DNA of 64,000 bases, taken from Fragilaria crotonensis (lineage: Eukaryota; Bacillariophyta; Fragilariophyceae; Fragilariales; Fragilariaceae). Below the pieces are notes generated by a model. It had not been told where the DNA came from and did not search any database. It saw only the letters and a program-made list of their open reading frames with translations. How positions within the stretch are numbered: the stretch's first letter is position 1; each line of letters starts with the position of its first letter. Positions 32,901-44,624 of the stretch are shown in pieces. The DNA lies in assembly GCA_022925895.1 (NCBI GenBank), contig JAKSYS010000210.1:1-64000 (forward strand), in the 5' to 3' direction. The position numbers and the translations under genes were made by a program.

Positions 32901-35900
32901 TTCAGTCGATTCGATGGGTTTAGCCAAGCAATATACTTGCCAGTTTTCCAGACTGCGGGGGTCATCGAGAATGTTATGGCAGAACTTGAACGACCTTCGG
33001 ATGAGTATAGATGCTCAAAGACCGGCGTTGTGAAGGACGATATTTTCTTCAAGCCCATCACTGAGAACGTGATTATGCTGACAGCAGTTTCCGAGATGTG
33101 GGAACTCGGCAGCTACCTTTTCACGCAAATGCTTGGCCCTGTTCATGCCAAAGATATCACCTCTGTGATGGGAACCATCTTGAAATGGTCCGAAAACGGC
33201 ACTCTTAGCAGCCATGTCCATTGCGAGAACATCCGCGGTGTGATGGATAATTTCGTCGCTTTGATCAAGATCATGTCGAAGGGGCTCGGTAAGCGTAAAC
33301 CGGCCGCTAAGCATCGCAGTGGCGTTAAAGCGAGAACCGTTGAAAGCAAACCTGCTGATACGAGGCGATCAGGATTCCGCCGCGTTGTCAGTGCTGGCTC
33401 CCTCACAAGCCTCGACAACGACCAACCATCAAAGACGGAGAAGAGAACAGACCCACTCCCTGGGCTGAAAAGCAAGGAAATGATTCACGACGCGTTGAGA
33501 GACCAAGTACGCGATAAATTCAGGAACATCGCACACGCCATGAAGGGACTTGTGAAGAACACTTTGACAGACCCTGAAAGTCAAGATGTTGCAGACCGTA
33601 TTACCTTCCTATTGAGCATGGAGAATGGATTCCTCTGGGATAACGCTTATGCGTCTGACCAGTTGGATGACATCTCCAAGAATGTGACGTATAAGGCGGT
33701 TCTCAAAAAGACATATGGCCTTGTCGCGTGCCACCCCGACGATGTCGAACCCAAGTCGAAGGAGGCTCGGCGTCGTTTAACATTCTTCGTGAACACTTTG
33801 TTCATGGACATGCCTGATGCTCCTTCTGTGCATGATATGTTTTCGTGGAATGTTCTCACTCCATACTATTCTGAGGATGTCACGTATGGCAAGGACGACC
33901 TAGAAAAGCGAAGCGACGCCCTCGGTGTCTCGACGCTGCTCTACCTCCAAACCCTTTATCGTTCAGACTGGAACAATTTCTTGGAGAGGATGGGCATAAC
34001 CGACGAAGAAAAGATTTGGTCTAAGAAGTACGTTGATGAAACAAGGCGATGGGCTAGCATTCGTGCGCAGACGCTGTCGCGCACTGTAAATGGAATGATG
34101 TACTACGAAAAGGCGCTGCGTTTGCTAGCCAACCTTGAACGTTTAGACGGTGACACCACGAACGACCTGATGGGTGAAAAGTTTGGCTACATTGTTTCCT
34201 GTCAAGTCTATGGAAATATGAAGAGCAATCAAGATCCAAAAGCGACTGACATTGAGGATTTGATGCACCGTCACCCTCACATGCGTGTTGCGTACATCGA
34301 TACCATACGTCTCAATCGATCAGGTTCGTCCATGTACTACTCAGTCCTTGTCAAGAGCGATGGCAATGGTGGAATTCAGGAGGTGTATCGTGTGCGCCTG
34401 CCAGGCAACCCAATCGTCGGAGAAGGCAAGCCTGAGAATCAGAATCACGCCATGATTTTCACACGTGGAGAGTTTTGCAAACCATTGACATGAACCAGGA
34501 AGGTTATTTCGAGGAGGCCTTAAAATGAGAAATTGTCTTCAGGAGTTCGCGAAACGTGAAGGTCCTCTCCTACCACCATCCTTGGACTGCGAGAGCACAT
34601 TTTCACTGGGAGCGTCAGTTCCTTGGCCAACTATATGGCTCTCAAGAAATGTCGTTTGTCACACTTGGACAGAGGGTGCTGACGCGACCACTTCATATTC
34701 GATTGCATTACGGTCATCCCGACGTTTTTGACAAACTTTTCTTCATCACCAGGGGAGGAATTAGCAAGAGTTCCAAGGGAATTAACCTTTCGGAAGATAT
34801 CTTTGCTGGATACAACAATATTCTTCGAGGTGGCGCGGTCGGTTTCAAGGAGTACCTTCAGATCGGAAAGGGCCGTGACGTCGGCATGAGCCAGATTTAC
34901 AAATTCGAAGCCAAATTGAGCCAGGGTGCTGCTGAGCAAAGTCTTTCGCGAGATGTTTACAGAATGTGCAACCGCTTGGACTTTTTCCGACTCTTGTCTT
35001 TCTATTACGGAGGCATCGGACACTACCTGTCGAATGTGCTGACTATTCTGACGGTCATCGTGGTTGTGTACTTGATGACGGTGCTAGCCATATTCGACCT
35101 CGAGAGGATCGGAGATCGTCTTATCACCCCCATGGGTACTATTCAGATGCTGTTGGGAGGTCTCGGTCTTTTGCAGACTATTCCCCTGTTTGCCACCCTT
35201 GGCGTCGAACGCGGTTGGTGGGCAAGTATTCAGGAGATATTCTATGTCTTCGTGACTGGAGGACCACTCCATTTCATGTTCCACATTCAAACCAAAGCTA
35301 CCTACATGGCTCAAACCATCTTGGTTGGGGGAGCGAAGTATCGCCCGACTGGCCGTGGTTTTGTCACTCAGCACACGCCTTTCGACGAGCAGTACCGATT
35401 CTTTGCCGCAAGCCACCTGTACCTTGGAGTGGAATTGGCCGCTTTGCTGATCCTGATGGGCATCTACACAGACGCTGGACAATACATTGGCAGAACCTGG
35501 TCCTTGTGGCTGGCTTCATCCTCATTCTTGGCCAGCCCTTTCTGGTTTAATCCTTTGACTTTCGACTGGAATGTTGTTACATCTGACTATGACATCTGGT
35601 TACGCTGGTTGAGGTGCAGCACCGGGGGTGCTTCGAAGAGTTGGGCAATGTGGTGGGTTGAAGAGAATGCCTTCTACAAGAGTATGCCACTTCCATCCAA
35701 GCTGTTTTACATCGTTAAGGCCGCCTTATTTGTTTTGATCGGTGAAGGCATACGCCGCTCAGACCTGTTCCAAGCCGACACGGCGCTGAACAAGCCAATT
35801 GTTGGAATTGGAAAAGTGCTTGGTTTTATCGTTGCGTTGGTCCTTGTGGGCCGTGTATTCACGGCAAACGAGCGAAGCCTTGCCTACCCTGTTCGACGAA

Positions 35901-36604
35901 CCATTGGCATCATGATTTTCACGGGAATCGCTGTCGGCATTGTCACTGTCTTTGTGGAAGACACAAACTGTATTCGATATGCTGTTGCTGCATACTTTAT
36001 GATTGGTGCGGTGTGTATGCTCGGCCTCCTCTTTGGTTTCAAGTTCGTCAAGCATTTCTATTTTATTCATGACTTGGTCTGCGGACACATCATTTTCACG
36101 CCTATCTTTATCCTCGCAGCTCTTCAACTTCCTCGTCACGTTCAATCCTGGTTGTTGTATCACAATGCGCTATCTTCTGATGTTGTTGTAAGCGACATTC
36201 TGAGATACGCTAGAAAGAGCCAGGAATCTGGTGGTAGTGCTGGTGAGAATAGTGATCTGGTGGAGCAAGTCGCTGAATTGAAAAGGCTTGTGCTGAAGCA
36301 GGAACAATTGCTAACTTCGTCGGGCATTGCTAGCGGCAATAGATTGGCTACGAGCACGACCACTGTTTCAGGCAGTTCGACGGCTGCACCAGGTTTGCTC
36401 AAAAGTCAAGGCGAACGAGAAAAGTTGCCTGGGTACGGCAGGGCATTGAGCATGTCTGGCATTGACGTATGGGGCGATATGGCTCTCGGCGACGGGATGT
36501 CAACCTCATACACTCAACCTTCGCAAGATACTTTCTACGATACGTCACGGCCGCAAGCACAAGGTTTTTCGTTTTCTCAACCTGATGCCATGCCGCCTAG
36601 ATGA
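29981..36604 (+). CDS. 1,3-beta-glucan (callose-type) synthase, GT48
   Basis: A polytopic glucan synthase of about 2,100 residues. Exon 1 is 29981-30081, followed by introns 30082-30161, 30468-30545 and 31463-31536 (all GTA..AG). The N-terminal part has several membrane spans, then a soluble stretch with LVLWFCIWGEA..NLRHMPECLWFLY, the FKS1 domain. Next come RNYDDFNEFFW, a second membrane block, and the catalytic GT48 region: RRLTFFVNTLFMDMPDAP, RAQTLSRTVNGMMYYEKALR, FGYIVSCQVYG, VAYIDTIRLNRSG, ENQNHAMIFTRGE and DVFDKLFFITRGGISKSSKG. The C-terminal membrane domain and a short coiled coil follow. Family members polymerise UDP-glucose to beta-1,3-glucan. In diatoms this is the backbone of chrysolaminarin or of callose in the wall; the target membrane is not shown here. 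About eight frame breaks, all readable as one- or two-base gaps, cluster at 31300-31975 and 34470-34655, while 32.0-34.4 kb and 34.7-36.6 kb are clean. Probably consensus errors. Confidence 0.85.
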
Positions 36605-36867
36605 ATACGATTCGTACACTCTGATCACAGAACTCTGTATGTGCTACTTGTGCAATCTACATGTGAGTAACAAAATAAGGAAGAGGCTAAAATTCACATT
36701 CTATAGGAGCACATTAGGACCCTTGCCGCTTATCATGCAGCTTGGACAAGATATATGGTTGACTGTAGAAATTGCGTCAACAATTCCGCGTCCAATCCCG
36801 TCGGTGCAGGAATGGCATCGAGTAAACACGGGAAAGGAACTGAAACGATACCCGACGGAGTCACACG
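36605..36867. other. Convergent 3' gap
   Basis: No feature seen between the glucan synthase stop and the stop of the kelch/RING gene. Confidence 0.35.
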
Positions 36868-38855
36868 TCACACCATCTCAGTATGTTGTGTCGCGGTCAA
36901 AGGTTCAGCTGCATCCCCGCGAAAGCGTCGTCGACTTCTGCGCTCTCGCCGTTCGCCGCTCGCCACACTCGGGGATTGCTGTTGAGACGTTGCTGTAGTA
37001 TCACTCGTCATTGACACGACACTGACATTGTCGCTAGCGTCCTCCTCCTCCACTTCCATCGAGTAATGACTGCTTATTTCAAGGTTTTCGTTTTGATCGA
37101 GACGCTCGCGTTGGCCTCGACGAAGCATTTGAACAATGCGAGTCAGCGTCGAAGGTACTTGTTCCGACTCCAGTGCTTCGACAACATGCCTGCAGGGTGC
37201 CCGGCATAGGGGGCAAGTCGTTTCAGCGGCTAGCCAATCATCCACGCACAGCTGGTGAAAAGTGTGTTTGCACGGTAGATCTCGGACAATTTCGCCGTCA
37301 CAGAAGTTCAGCAAGCAGATGCTGCACACCACGTTTTCATCTAGATGCTCATCACTCGCACACAAAACTCGCTGAGGGAGAACTTGCAACTGCTCAGGGT
37401 CAAACCGCGAAGCGAGGCGGCATCTCTGTTGGGGCGCCTTCGCATTGATCGTGGACTTCCAACGAAGCATAGTCCACACTGGACAAGAACAAAAATCAGC
37501 AAAATGAATCCCCCGCCACTATTGTTGGCGTCATCATTGCTCTCGTCGTCTGTGTACCAGCCAGCACCCCCGTCTGGGAAGAAATCTGTGTTTCCCATTA
37601 TCGGTAAGGCGCACGCACTTCCTCCGATATCGATGCGCCAAGTTGCTTCGCGATAAACGGGCAAGCTGAACCCACCGAAGACATACATTTTTCCAGCTGA
37701 AGACAGGACGGCTGAGTGACCGGATCGATCATGTGGAATTTTGTTTGACATATCACCTAGTTGAATAGGAGCGGCTTCAATCGACCCATCCGCAAGATGC
37801 ATAACGCTTGCAAAGCCCAAGTTCGCAGGGCGGCAGCTATGATATTTGTATTCAAGATCTTCTGAAATATGTGGTCCGAACCCGACAAGGACAGTCTGAT
37901 GACTTTTCACATCATTGTACATCACTAATGTTTGATTTGGAGCGATGCATCCTTCGACTTGCCATATAGAACTGATTTCTTTGCTTTCAAGGTTCAACCA
38001 TAGAAGAGGGTTGCTTTGCCCGTCCTCCGACCCCACAACTAAGAAGTATTGCCCAACTACGATTGCGCTGTAGTCTCCTTGATTGAAATCCTCTCTCTCA
38101 ATCTGATACCAAAGTTCCCACGCATCTTCTGTGAAATCATAAGCCCAAACTTGATTCGAAACCTTGGCGTTCGCCTGCTCGCAGCAATGCCAAAACGGAT
38201 TTTCATGAGGATGGCCAGCGACGACCACCAACCTGGGAAGCTCTTGGTCACGATACCAGAGTCCCCCCTTGAGTGGGGCACCCGCGGTACTAGATGAGTT
38301 TAATGCCACTCGTGGCAGAATTCGACGCCAAGCTGACCACGTGTTGTCAACGACCTCCCTCAATGGAATGCGATACACGTGATAGTCCTCGTTTTCCTGG
38401 GAGGATCCTTGAAATACGTAGAGATCCTCGTTCAAAATCACAGACAAGTGACCCTGTCGCGGGGAAGGGGCACATGGCACTGATTTCTCCCACAAGTCTG
38501 CTCGTTTCCAAGGATCATCCGTTGCAGTATTCTCAGTTGCGGCACATGCCACCCCGCTCGTGGAGTTGACATTCGAGTCGTCCATGGCGAACCACTGCTC
38601 TTCCCCAAAAAGATCTGCGTGTGTCAAATTAAGAAGCCAAACATGAAAACTATCTTCGTCACTCCCTTTGTCGAATCCTCCAGTCACGACCATCCACTCG
38701 GTTCCCTCGAAGGTGGTGGTGACGGCATCATGTCCTTGCAACACTGGCATGGGCGCCGTTGTTGTATTGAGCTGCTCCCACAACGGTGGAGGGATGCTGT
38801 GACCAAGTGCATTTGTTCCCTCAGCGCTCACACAATTCGTCAACGAAAAGTTCAT
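36868..38855 (-). CDS. Kelch-like ectodomain - transmembrane - RING-H2 protein (putative membrane E3 ligase)
   Basis: Two frames join by one missing base near 37410 (GCCTCGCT-TCGCGG, reading [16 protein letters not shown]), giving about 660 residues. The N-terminal 440 residues are kelch-like, with [47 protein letters not shown] and many Asn-X-Ser/Thr sites, as expected for a lumenal or outer-face domain. One membrane span follows ([20 protein letters not shown]), then Arg-rich SMRRRPNRD, consistent with the following part being cytosolic. The C-terminal RING-H2 reads [21 protein letters not shown]. The final 100 residues are Ser/Glu-rich with a basic [12 protein letters not shown] cluster. 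The start is ATG 38855; no clear signal peptide is visible, so an upstream exon or a further missing base is possible. Probable E2-dependent ubiquitin ligase activity (from the family). Confidence 0.75.
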
Positions 38856-38888
38856 CCTTAATCCTGATGCGATCGCTTTCTTTGTCAA

Positions 38889-39803
38889 AACGTGGCATCA
38901 ATAGTGTTTATTGAATCCAGGAGTCAAATGCCACCTCCAGTTTGAAAGTTTGGGATTGTTCGTGCATGATTCTTGTAGGAGGATTTATCAACGCTAATAT
39001 AACGTCTAATTTCATAGTTATTCTGAATACATGCTATTACATATGACATATAACATATGACATATGAGTGTGCATACACGTCCACGTGACGTGTTCATTT
39101 GATCCTGTCGCACAGTGTATGCTGATACTGGTGGTCATATCTAGTCCCTTCCACATGTTTAACTTGCAACTTCTTGATTTTTCCTTCTCAAAAAAGTACG
39201 GAGTACACCAGTATGCGTTGAACGACATACATTTCAGTATGACCTTCTCAGAATTCCATCTATATATTCTATATTGCCCTGTATCCTATGAATACAAACG
39301 TTTTCATACAAAAAATAACAATAATCTATTTCAATGTTTATACATACTGTACCTTATGGTACCGGGTACCACCGGTACAGAGTAGCGTGCATACCTTTGA
39401 ATTTTTGTCGTAGCACATGATACTGTACGACATACTCCGGAAAGGAGTAGAGAGTACTACGGCTCTACAGCGCAATTGTACTTCCGTCGTTTCGGGGGGA
39501 AGAAATCCCTTCATCAGCTCTCCGGTCTCCAGTACATTGTACTTAAACTCTGACTACTCTATCATAGCTAGTAGAACAGCACTGGAGTACTACAAACTAA
39601 GCTAAGACATTTCTACTGTCGTACTGTGGCAGGTTGGTAAGATAAGCCAACTCCCGGTAGTACCGTAGTAGTGGCGTATGGTTACCCTACGGTAGGAATT
39701 GGAGAGGAGGGGAGGAGCAACTTTTCCATCATACGAGCGCAACGGAGCAAGCACTCGAATTTCGAAGACGGCTACAGAATCAATGAACTAACCCGCCGCA
39801 ACC
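38889..39803. other. Intergenic region
   Basis: About 900 bp, no gene. A short CATATGACATA-type tandem lies at 39038-39068 (about three units of tgacatata). 39350-39620 is rich in GTAC words. Nothing else recognised. Confidence 0.4.
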
Positions 39804-40711
39804 ATGTTGATACGCCGAGCATGCGTACTGCTACTTCTCTTGGTCGAAGGAGTTATTGGGTCGTTGACAAATAATCCGCTCGCGTCCTTTTCGAGCAAGG
39901 ACTTACAAATCAGAGATCTTGAAAGTGAAACCATGCCCAGTTTGTTTGGACCGGAAGAAGCACAATTTGATAGATATGCGGCTTGCTTGGCAGCGACTGA
40001 GGGGTTGAGGAGAATCCGAGATAAGAAACTTGGTGGCCGCAGGTTTCTTCGGGTTACAGACGAACCGACTGAAGCGCAGAAGCGAATAACGTCCGAGTAT
40101 GTTGTCAACTCCTCGAAAGTGCTGGAGGCCATGGGTATGTCAGTCAGTCAATTCAATCAACTTGGTCGTCAAGTGGGGGCAAATAGTGAATTGAAAGAAA
40201 AAGGTAAGTACAACCAACGAGACCCTTTCACCCACGTGTCTTTCAATTTTTGTTGTTCACTCTCTACTCTAACTTGTTTTGTCTTAGGTCATGGAACAAG
40301 CCTACCTTTACCGAATGGCGGGGACTCTCGATATGGATCGTGTGCCACTGGTAGAAGATCCGGTGTCAGAAAAAATGCTCAAGTCGACTCGTCGGAAACG
40401 GGTCGAGCTCTTCTGCAATAGTATGCAAGAGATTGAACAGCTAAGGGAAGATCAAATGGCGAAACTAAAGCGATCACTTCACGTACAACATCTTCCGCCT
40501 GGAATGAACTTGAGTGATCCAGCAGTGATGCCCTTTCTTTCCCCCCAAAGTTCGAGCTGTAGTGGAAGCCTTCCCGCTCCAGGCGGAACAAATTGTTAAG
40601 AAATACGGCCTTAATTCGGATGAGTTCAACAGCATGCTGGAAGAAGCTAAAGCCAACCCTTTGTTCCGATTCCGGGTCGAAAAGTACTTGAGCGAGGCAG
40701 AGGGAAAGTAG
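39804..40711 (+). CDS. Small secreted or organelle-targeted protein, DUF4168-like (tentative)
   Basis: ATG 39804 opens a strong signal peptide (MLIRRACVLLLLLVEGVIGS). Exon 1 ends at 40203; the intron is 40204-40287 (GTAAGT..CTTAG). Exon 2 reads VMEQAYLYRMAGTLDMDRVP and ends at 40711 with NPLFRFRVEKYLSEAEGK. About 270 residues, with two helical blocks (VSQFNQLGRQVGANSELKEK and NSDEFNSMLEEAKANPLFRF) that resemble each other and the DUF4168 pattern of cyanobacterial and plastid proteins. Two homopolymer lengths must differ by one to read through: the A run before the donor at 40199-40202 and the C run at 40541-40546. Function unknown; the DUF4168 link is a weak resemblance by eye. Confidence 0.6.
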
Positions 40712-41292
40712 TTGACTACCGATAGCTAATGGGATGTAGTGAAGGTTCGTTCTAGTGTAGAAGACGTAATGTGTAATGTACAACTGACAACCAGAAAAAG
40801 GATTTCACCATTTTTCAAGAACTGCTGTGCGTGGTGGTGTGTGCGTTGTGAGTACCACGTACAGTACTGGTTACTGTATTAACTTAGTACTCCAGCACTC
40901 CGAGTACAGCATACTGTCGTATGATGCTTTGTACTGTTGTAGAACCTACAGTAATACTAGTGAAATTGTACTCGGAACATAGTAGGACTGGTACTCCGGT
41001 ACTTATTGCGGCTATGATGGAGTGATAGAGTGATATTGTACCAGGTACAGTAACGTTATACAGTACCATGTACTTGTAGCATGTCCCCCAAAAAAAAGGA
41101 TCCATATCTTCGCATCTCACGACGTCGCGCTCGTGTCGAGATGCGACAGGCGACATTCTGCAGGTTGGGATTGGAGAACTGTGGCGTATCAGAGAGGTCT
41201 CTCTCTTAACGACGTATTGATATATTTGCTTGTATGTTCAGCATTTTCATGGGTTATTGAATCGCTACTAGAGTGCAAGGTTGAAATTGACA
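40712..41292. other. Intergenic region
   Basis: About 580 bp between two plus-strand genes. GTAC-rich at 40850-41080. No gene recognised. Confidence 0.4.
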
Positions 41293-43147
41293 ATGAGAAT
41301 CGCCTGGTGCCTTACGTTCGTTTTGACGTTGACGCCCGAGGCCTGCAGTTTTGTCCCTTTGCCATCTCGAGTTGAACAACAAAGGATTCATGCGAAAAAG
41401 TTTTCCTTTATCATTCTACACGAAGTCATCGACATCGATGCGGTTGTACCTCCAGCCGGCGTCCCTGGAATCGTCCAGGTATCTGGTGCGCATCGTTTTC
41501 CTTCGAGCTCTCGCCTTTGTTTACGGGGTTGCCTTCACCGTGGCATATAAACAGAACAAAGCTCTCATTGGTGATGCTGGCCTTACTCCAGCTCGCCATG
41601 TGCTTGACCAGGCAGAGGCGCGAGCGAATAATAAGCAAAAGCAACGCCAAGCATGGATCGCAGGTAGGAACATGACGGGTCCATCCGAAGATCAAAATCG
41701 CTATCTGCCGGTTGTCGAGACGATTTCCCTCCGCCTATACCAAAATCGATTCTTTCAAAGGCTGAGACACCTTTGGGATTACAGTGACTCCTCTAATCGA
41801 CCTGTCACTACGATTCTTTGGCTCGTCAAGGACCGTTCCAAACTCAACTCATGGCTGGATAGAATCGCGGTCTGTGGTATCGGAATGGCGGCGGTCGTCT
41901 TTTTGCTTGGAGCAGCCAATTTGCCACTTCTCCTTGCCCTTTGGGTGTGCCAACGCTCTCTCTGGGCCGTCGGAGGACCCTGGTACGGTTATGGATGGGA
42001 ACCGCAGCTCGCTGAATTAGGATTTCACTCCCTGTTTTTGGTTCCGTTATGGTCCCTCAAACCCTTTGCGGCCCCAGCTGTACCTTCCGTTGTCGCATGG
42101 TCGATGCGTTGGTTCCTTTTTCGCATAATGATTGGAGCTGGTCTTATTAAGTTGAAGGGAGGAAAGGAATGGAAGGACTTGACAGCCATGTACCATCATT
42201 ATGAAACGCAGCCAATCCCCAACCCTCTCTCAAAATACTTTCATAATGCACCGAAATGGTGGCATCGTTGGGAAGTCATTACCAATCACTTTGTAGAGCT
42301 CGTCGCTCCTTGGATGTTGTTGCTTCCTTTTCGCCGGTTGCGTATCATTGGTGGATTGATACAAATCATTTTTCAAGCTGTGTTGATCCTTTCTGGCAAC
42401 CTCAGCTTTCTGAATTGGCTTACGGCGGTCCCCGCAATCTTTTGCCTGGATGATGCCGTACTGATGCCTCTCTTCTCGTCCTCTCGCGTTGCCACAGCTG
42501 AAATCGCTTCATGGATTGATTCCTCTGTGTATCCCGTGTCTACGACACGGCGTGCCGTCAATGTCCTGTATGGACTTGTCGTGTCGACATTGAGTGTCCC
42601 GGTCGTACGCAACCTATGTTCTCGTCGACAAGTAATGAATGGGTCGTTTGATCCGCTGCGCCTCGTCAATACCTACGGCGCATTTGGTACAGTTGGCAGC
42701 GAGCGCACCGAGCTCGTTGTAAGTAGTGCTCTGGACGCGGCGGGCGAATGGAAAGAGTACGAGTTTCCGGCGAAACCTAGTGATGTGAACAAACCTCCGA
42801 GGTGGATATCACCGTATCACTATCGGTTAGATTGGCAAATGTGGATTGCGGTGCAGCTCGGGAGTGTCAACAGGTCTCCCTGGATGTTCACGCTTTTGAA
42901 GAAGCTATTTGAAGGTGATGAAGGTGTATTGACTAGCTTGTTGGGAAAGATCCTTGGGATGGGCAAAGACCGAAGTATATTCGGATTGATCGGTATCGTT
43001 ACAGATTTCATCATCTTGAAAAAGGACCGAATGGTCCTTACTGGGAACGAGAGTACGTCGGACGTTGGTACCCTCGCCAAGGAGTATGTACACTGGAAAG
43101 TTTGCAGAGCGACGAAATACTTTCTAATACGCGACGCTAGTGGTTGA
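41293..43147 (+). CDS. Lipase maturation factor (LMF1/2) family membrane protein
   Basis: About 618 residues. ATG 41293 starts a signal-like sequence (MRIAWCLTFVLTLTPEACSF). One base is missing in the A run near 41398 (GCGAAAAAG) to join it to the main frame (SFPLSFYTKSSTSMRLYL...). The body has several membrane spans and the family core: FRIMIGAGLIKLKGGKEWKD, YHHYETQPIPNPLSKYFH, NHFVELVAPWMLLLPFRRLR and LILSGNLSFLNWLT. These match the conserved domain of LMF1, an ER membrane protein that in animals helps dimeric lipases fold. Family members also occur in algae and bacteria without known clients, so the client here is unknown. The C-terminal 200 residues match the lumenal half (KPPRWISPYHYRLDWQMWIA). 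Confidence 0.85.
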
Positions 43148-43192
43148 GCATTTCAGAGTATGGGTTATGATGGTTTTATGATATCACCACTG

Positions 43193-43936
43193 CTACTGAT
43201 CCCATAAGTCAGCTACGATAAAAAATAACGCATCTAACAGCCACAACGACGACGACACCATGCCCCAGCCCGCTACGTTCCATACTTTTCCGTCCATGTA
43301 GCTGACCATGACATCGATGAAAGACCCAACGAGAAATAAGAGGTATCCTCCGCATTGCAACAAACAAGCAATGTGATTTTCATAGCGGAAAGAGCTTCCG
43401 CTGAAAGCTAGAACTGCCTGAATGAAATAGAAATGAACGGCCATGATCGAAGGTAGAGTATCAAGACGAACCGATCCAGAATCAGCGACAAGCGCTCCCA
43501 CCATATCCATCAAGGCTGCCATTCCAAATATGGTTGAAACTGCAAGCTCCCAATGAAGATTATCAACAAATGCGCTCTGAAACTCACACACAGCATTCAT
43601 GATGTACATGAAAGGCGCTGCAGTGGTCAAGACATCGTACAAACTCCAGTTGACGAAGACTACCAGAGAAACGTGCCGGTTGTGGTCATACGTCTCCTCA
43701 CCTGGGGATGTCAGATCCCACATAGCAATAAAAACATAAACAACACTACCAGAGAGGAAGAAAATGTTGGACCAAGATATTTGCATCGATTTGCACCTTC
43801 CCCTGATCCCCGCGGCAAAGTGCCGTACTTCGAGTACGGCAGATGAAGCATGGCTTCGTTCCTCCGCAACGTCCGAAGCCCCTTCCAGCAGGGGTACACT
43901 GCTTTCCATGGTCGTAGTCGTCCTGTTCCTAGTCAA
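43193..43936 (-). CDS. Polytopic membrane protein, unknown
   Basis: 247 residues from ATG 43936 (METs at 43936 and 43909 are both possible starts; the second gives MESSVPLLEGASD). About six hydrophobic segments: IFFLSGSVVYVFIAMW, LVVFVNWSLYDVLTTAAPFM, LAVSTIFGMAALMDMVGALV, VHFYFIQAVLAFSG, LLQCGGYLLFLVGSFIDVMV and SSLWLLDALFFIVAD. No family was recognised. It is convergent with the lipase-maturation-factor gene, with 45 bp between stops. No frame breaks. Confidence 0.65.
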   Translation of the reverse strand: MTRNRTTTTMESSVPLLEGASDVAEERSHASSAVLEVRHFAAGIRGRCKSMQISWSNIFFLSGSVVYVFIAMWDLTSPGEETYDHNRHVSLVVFVNWSLYDVLTTAAPFMYIMNAVCEFQSAFVDNLHWELAVSTIFGMAALMDMVGALVADSGSVRLDTLPSIMAVHFYFIQAVLAFSGSSFRYENHIACLLQCGGYLLFLVGSFIDVMVSYMDGKVWNVAGWGMVSSSLWLLDALFFIVADLWDQ

Positions 43937-44475
43937 TTCTCACGTCACGATACCAGTCGTCCGCATGCATTTGCAATCTCAATTCATAAGCGACAACGGT
44001 GCTTCAGTATTGAGCATTCCATCGTCTCATCTTCTGTGAGAAGAATACGGTACAGTAGTAAACTACCAGCCAAAAAACATTTCACGCATTCACGCTTCAC
44101 ATGGAGGGCACAGGCGTATGACATAGACATATACATACAAATCCGAATGAAAACGGTTGAAAAACGAGTAAACATACCTCCGAATAAACTACATACCCTG
44201 GTACCATTGGAAGAATCGATGTCGCTCTTGTTGCACAACGTTCATCATAATTTTGTCAAACAATCCAATTGGTAACCTTTAAGAATTGTGAGAAGTGGAA
44301 TCACAAGCAGGAAAAGACCCCAAATGTTGTTAAGGCGACGGTGCAAATAAAACACCCGACTACGTTTGACAAATGGAAATTGCATGCCCACCCAGAGGAA
44401 AGTTTAATCCCATTCTGACTCATGCACGCTTGGAGCAAAATAGTATGCCGGCTTGATCGACAAACTGCTGACATC
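43937..44475. other. Intergenic region
   Basis: No gene recognised. It ends at the insertion point of LINE copy 2; its natural continuation is 53336 onward. Confidence 0.35.
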
Positions 44476-44494
44476 TGCAAACAAGTTTGTTGAC
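44476..44494. repeat. Target-site duplication of LINE copy 2 (3' side)
   Basis: 19 bp, identical to 53317-53335. Confidence 0.92.
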
Positions 44495-44624
44495 AAAACA
44501 AAACATAAACTAATTATCGGGTTAACACCTCGTCTAAACCGTGAGGTTCAGAATGCGTACCCCACCCCGGCAGGTCGCCCCGCGAGAGTTGACACTTATA
44601 TCAAATATCTTCTTCGAATAGCCG

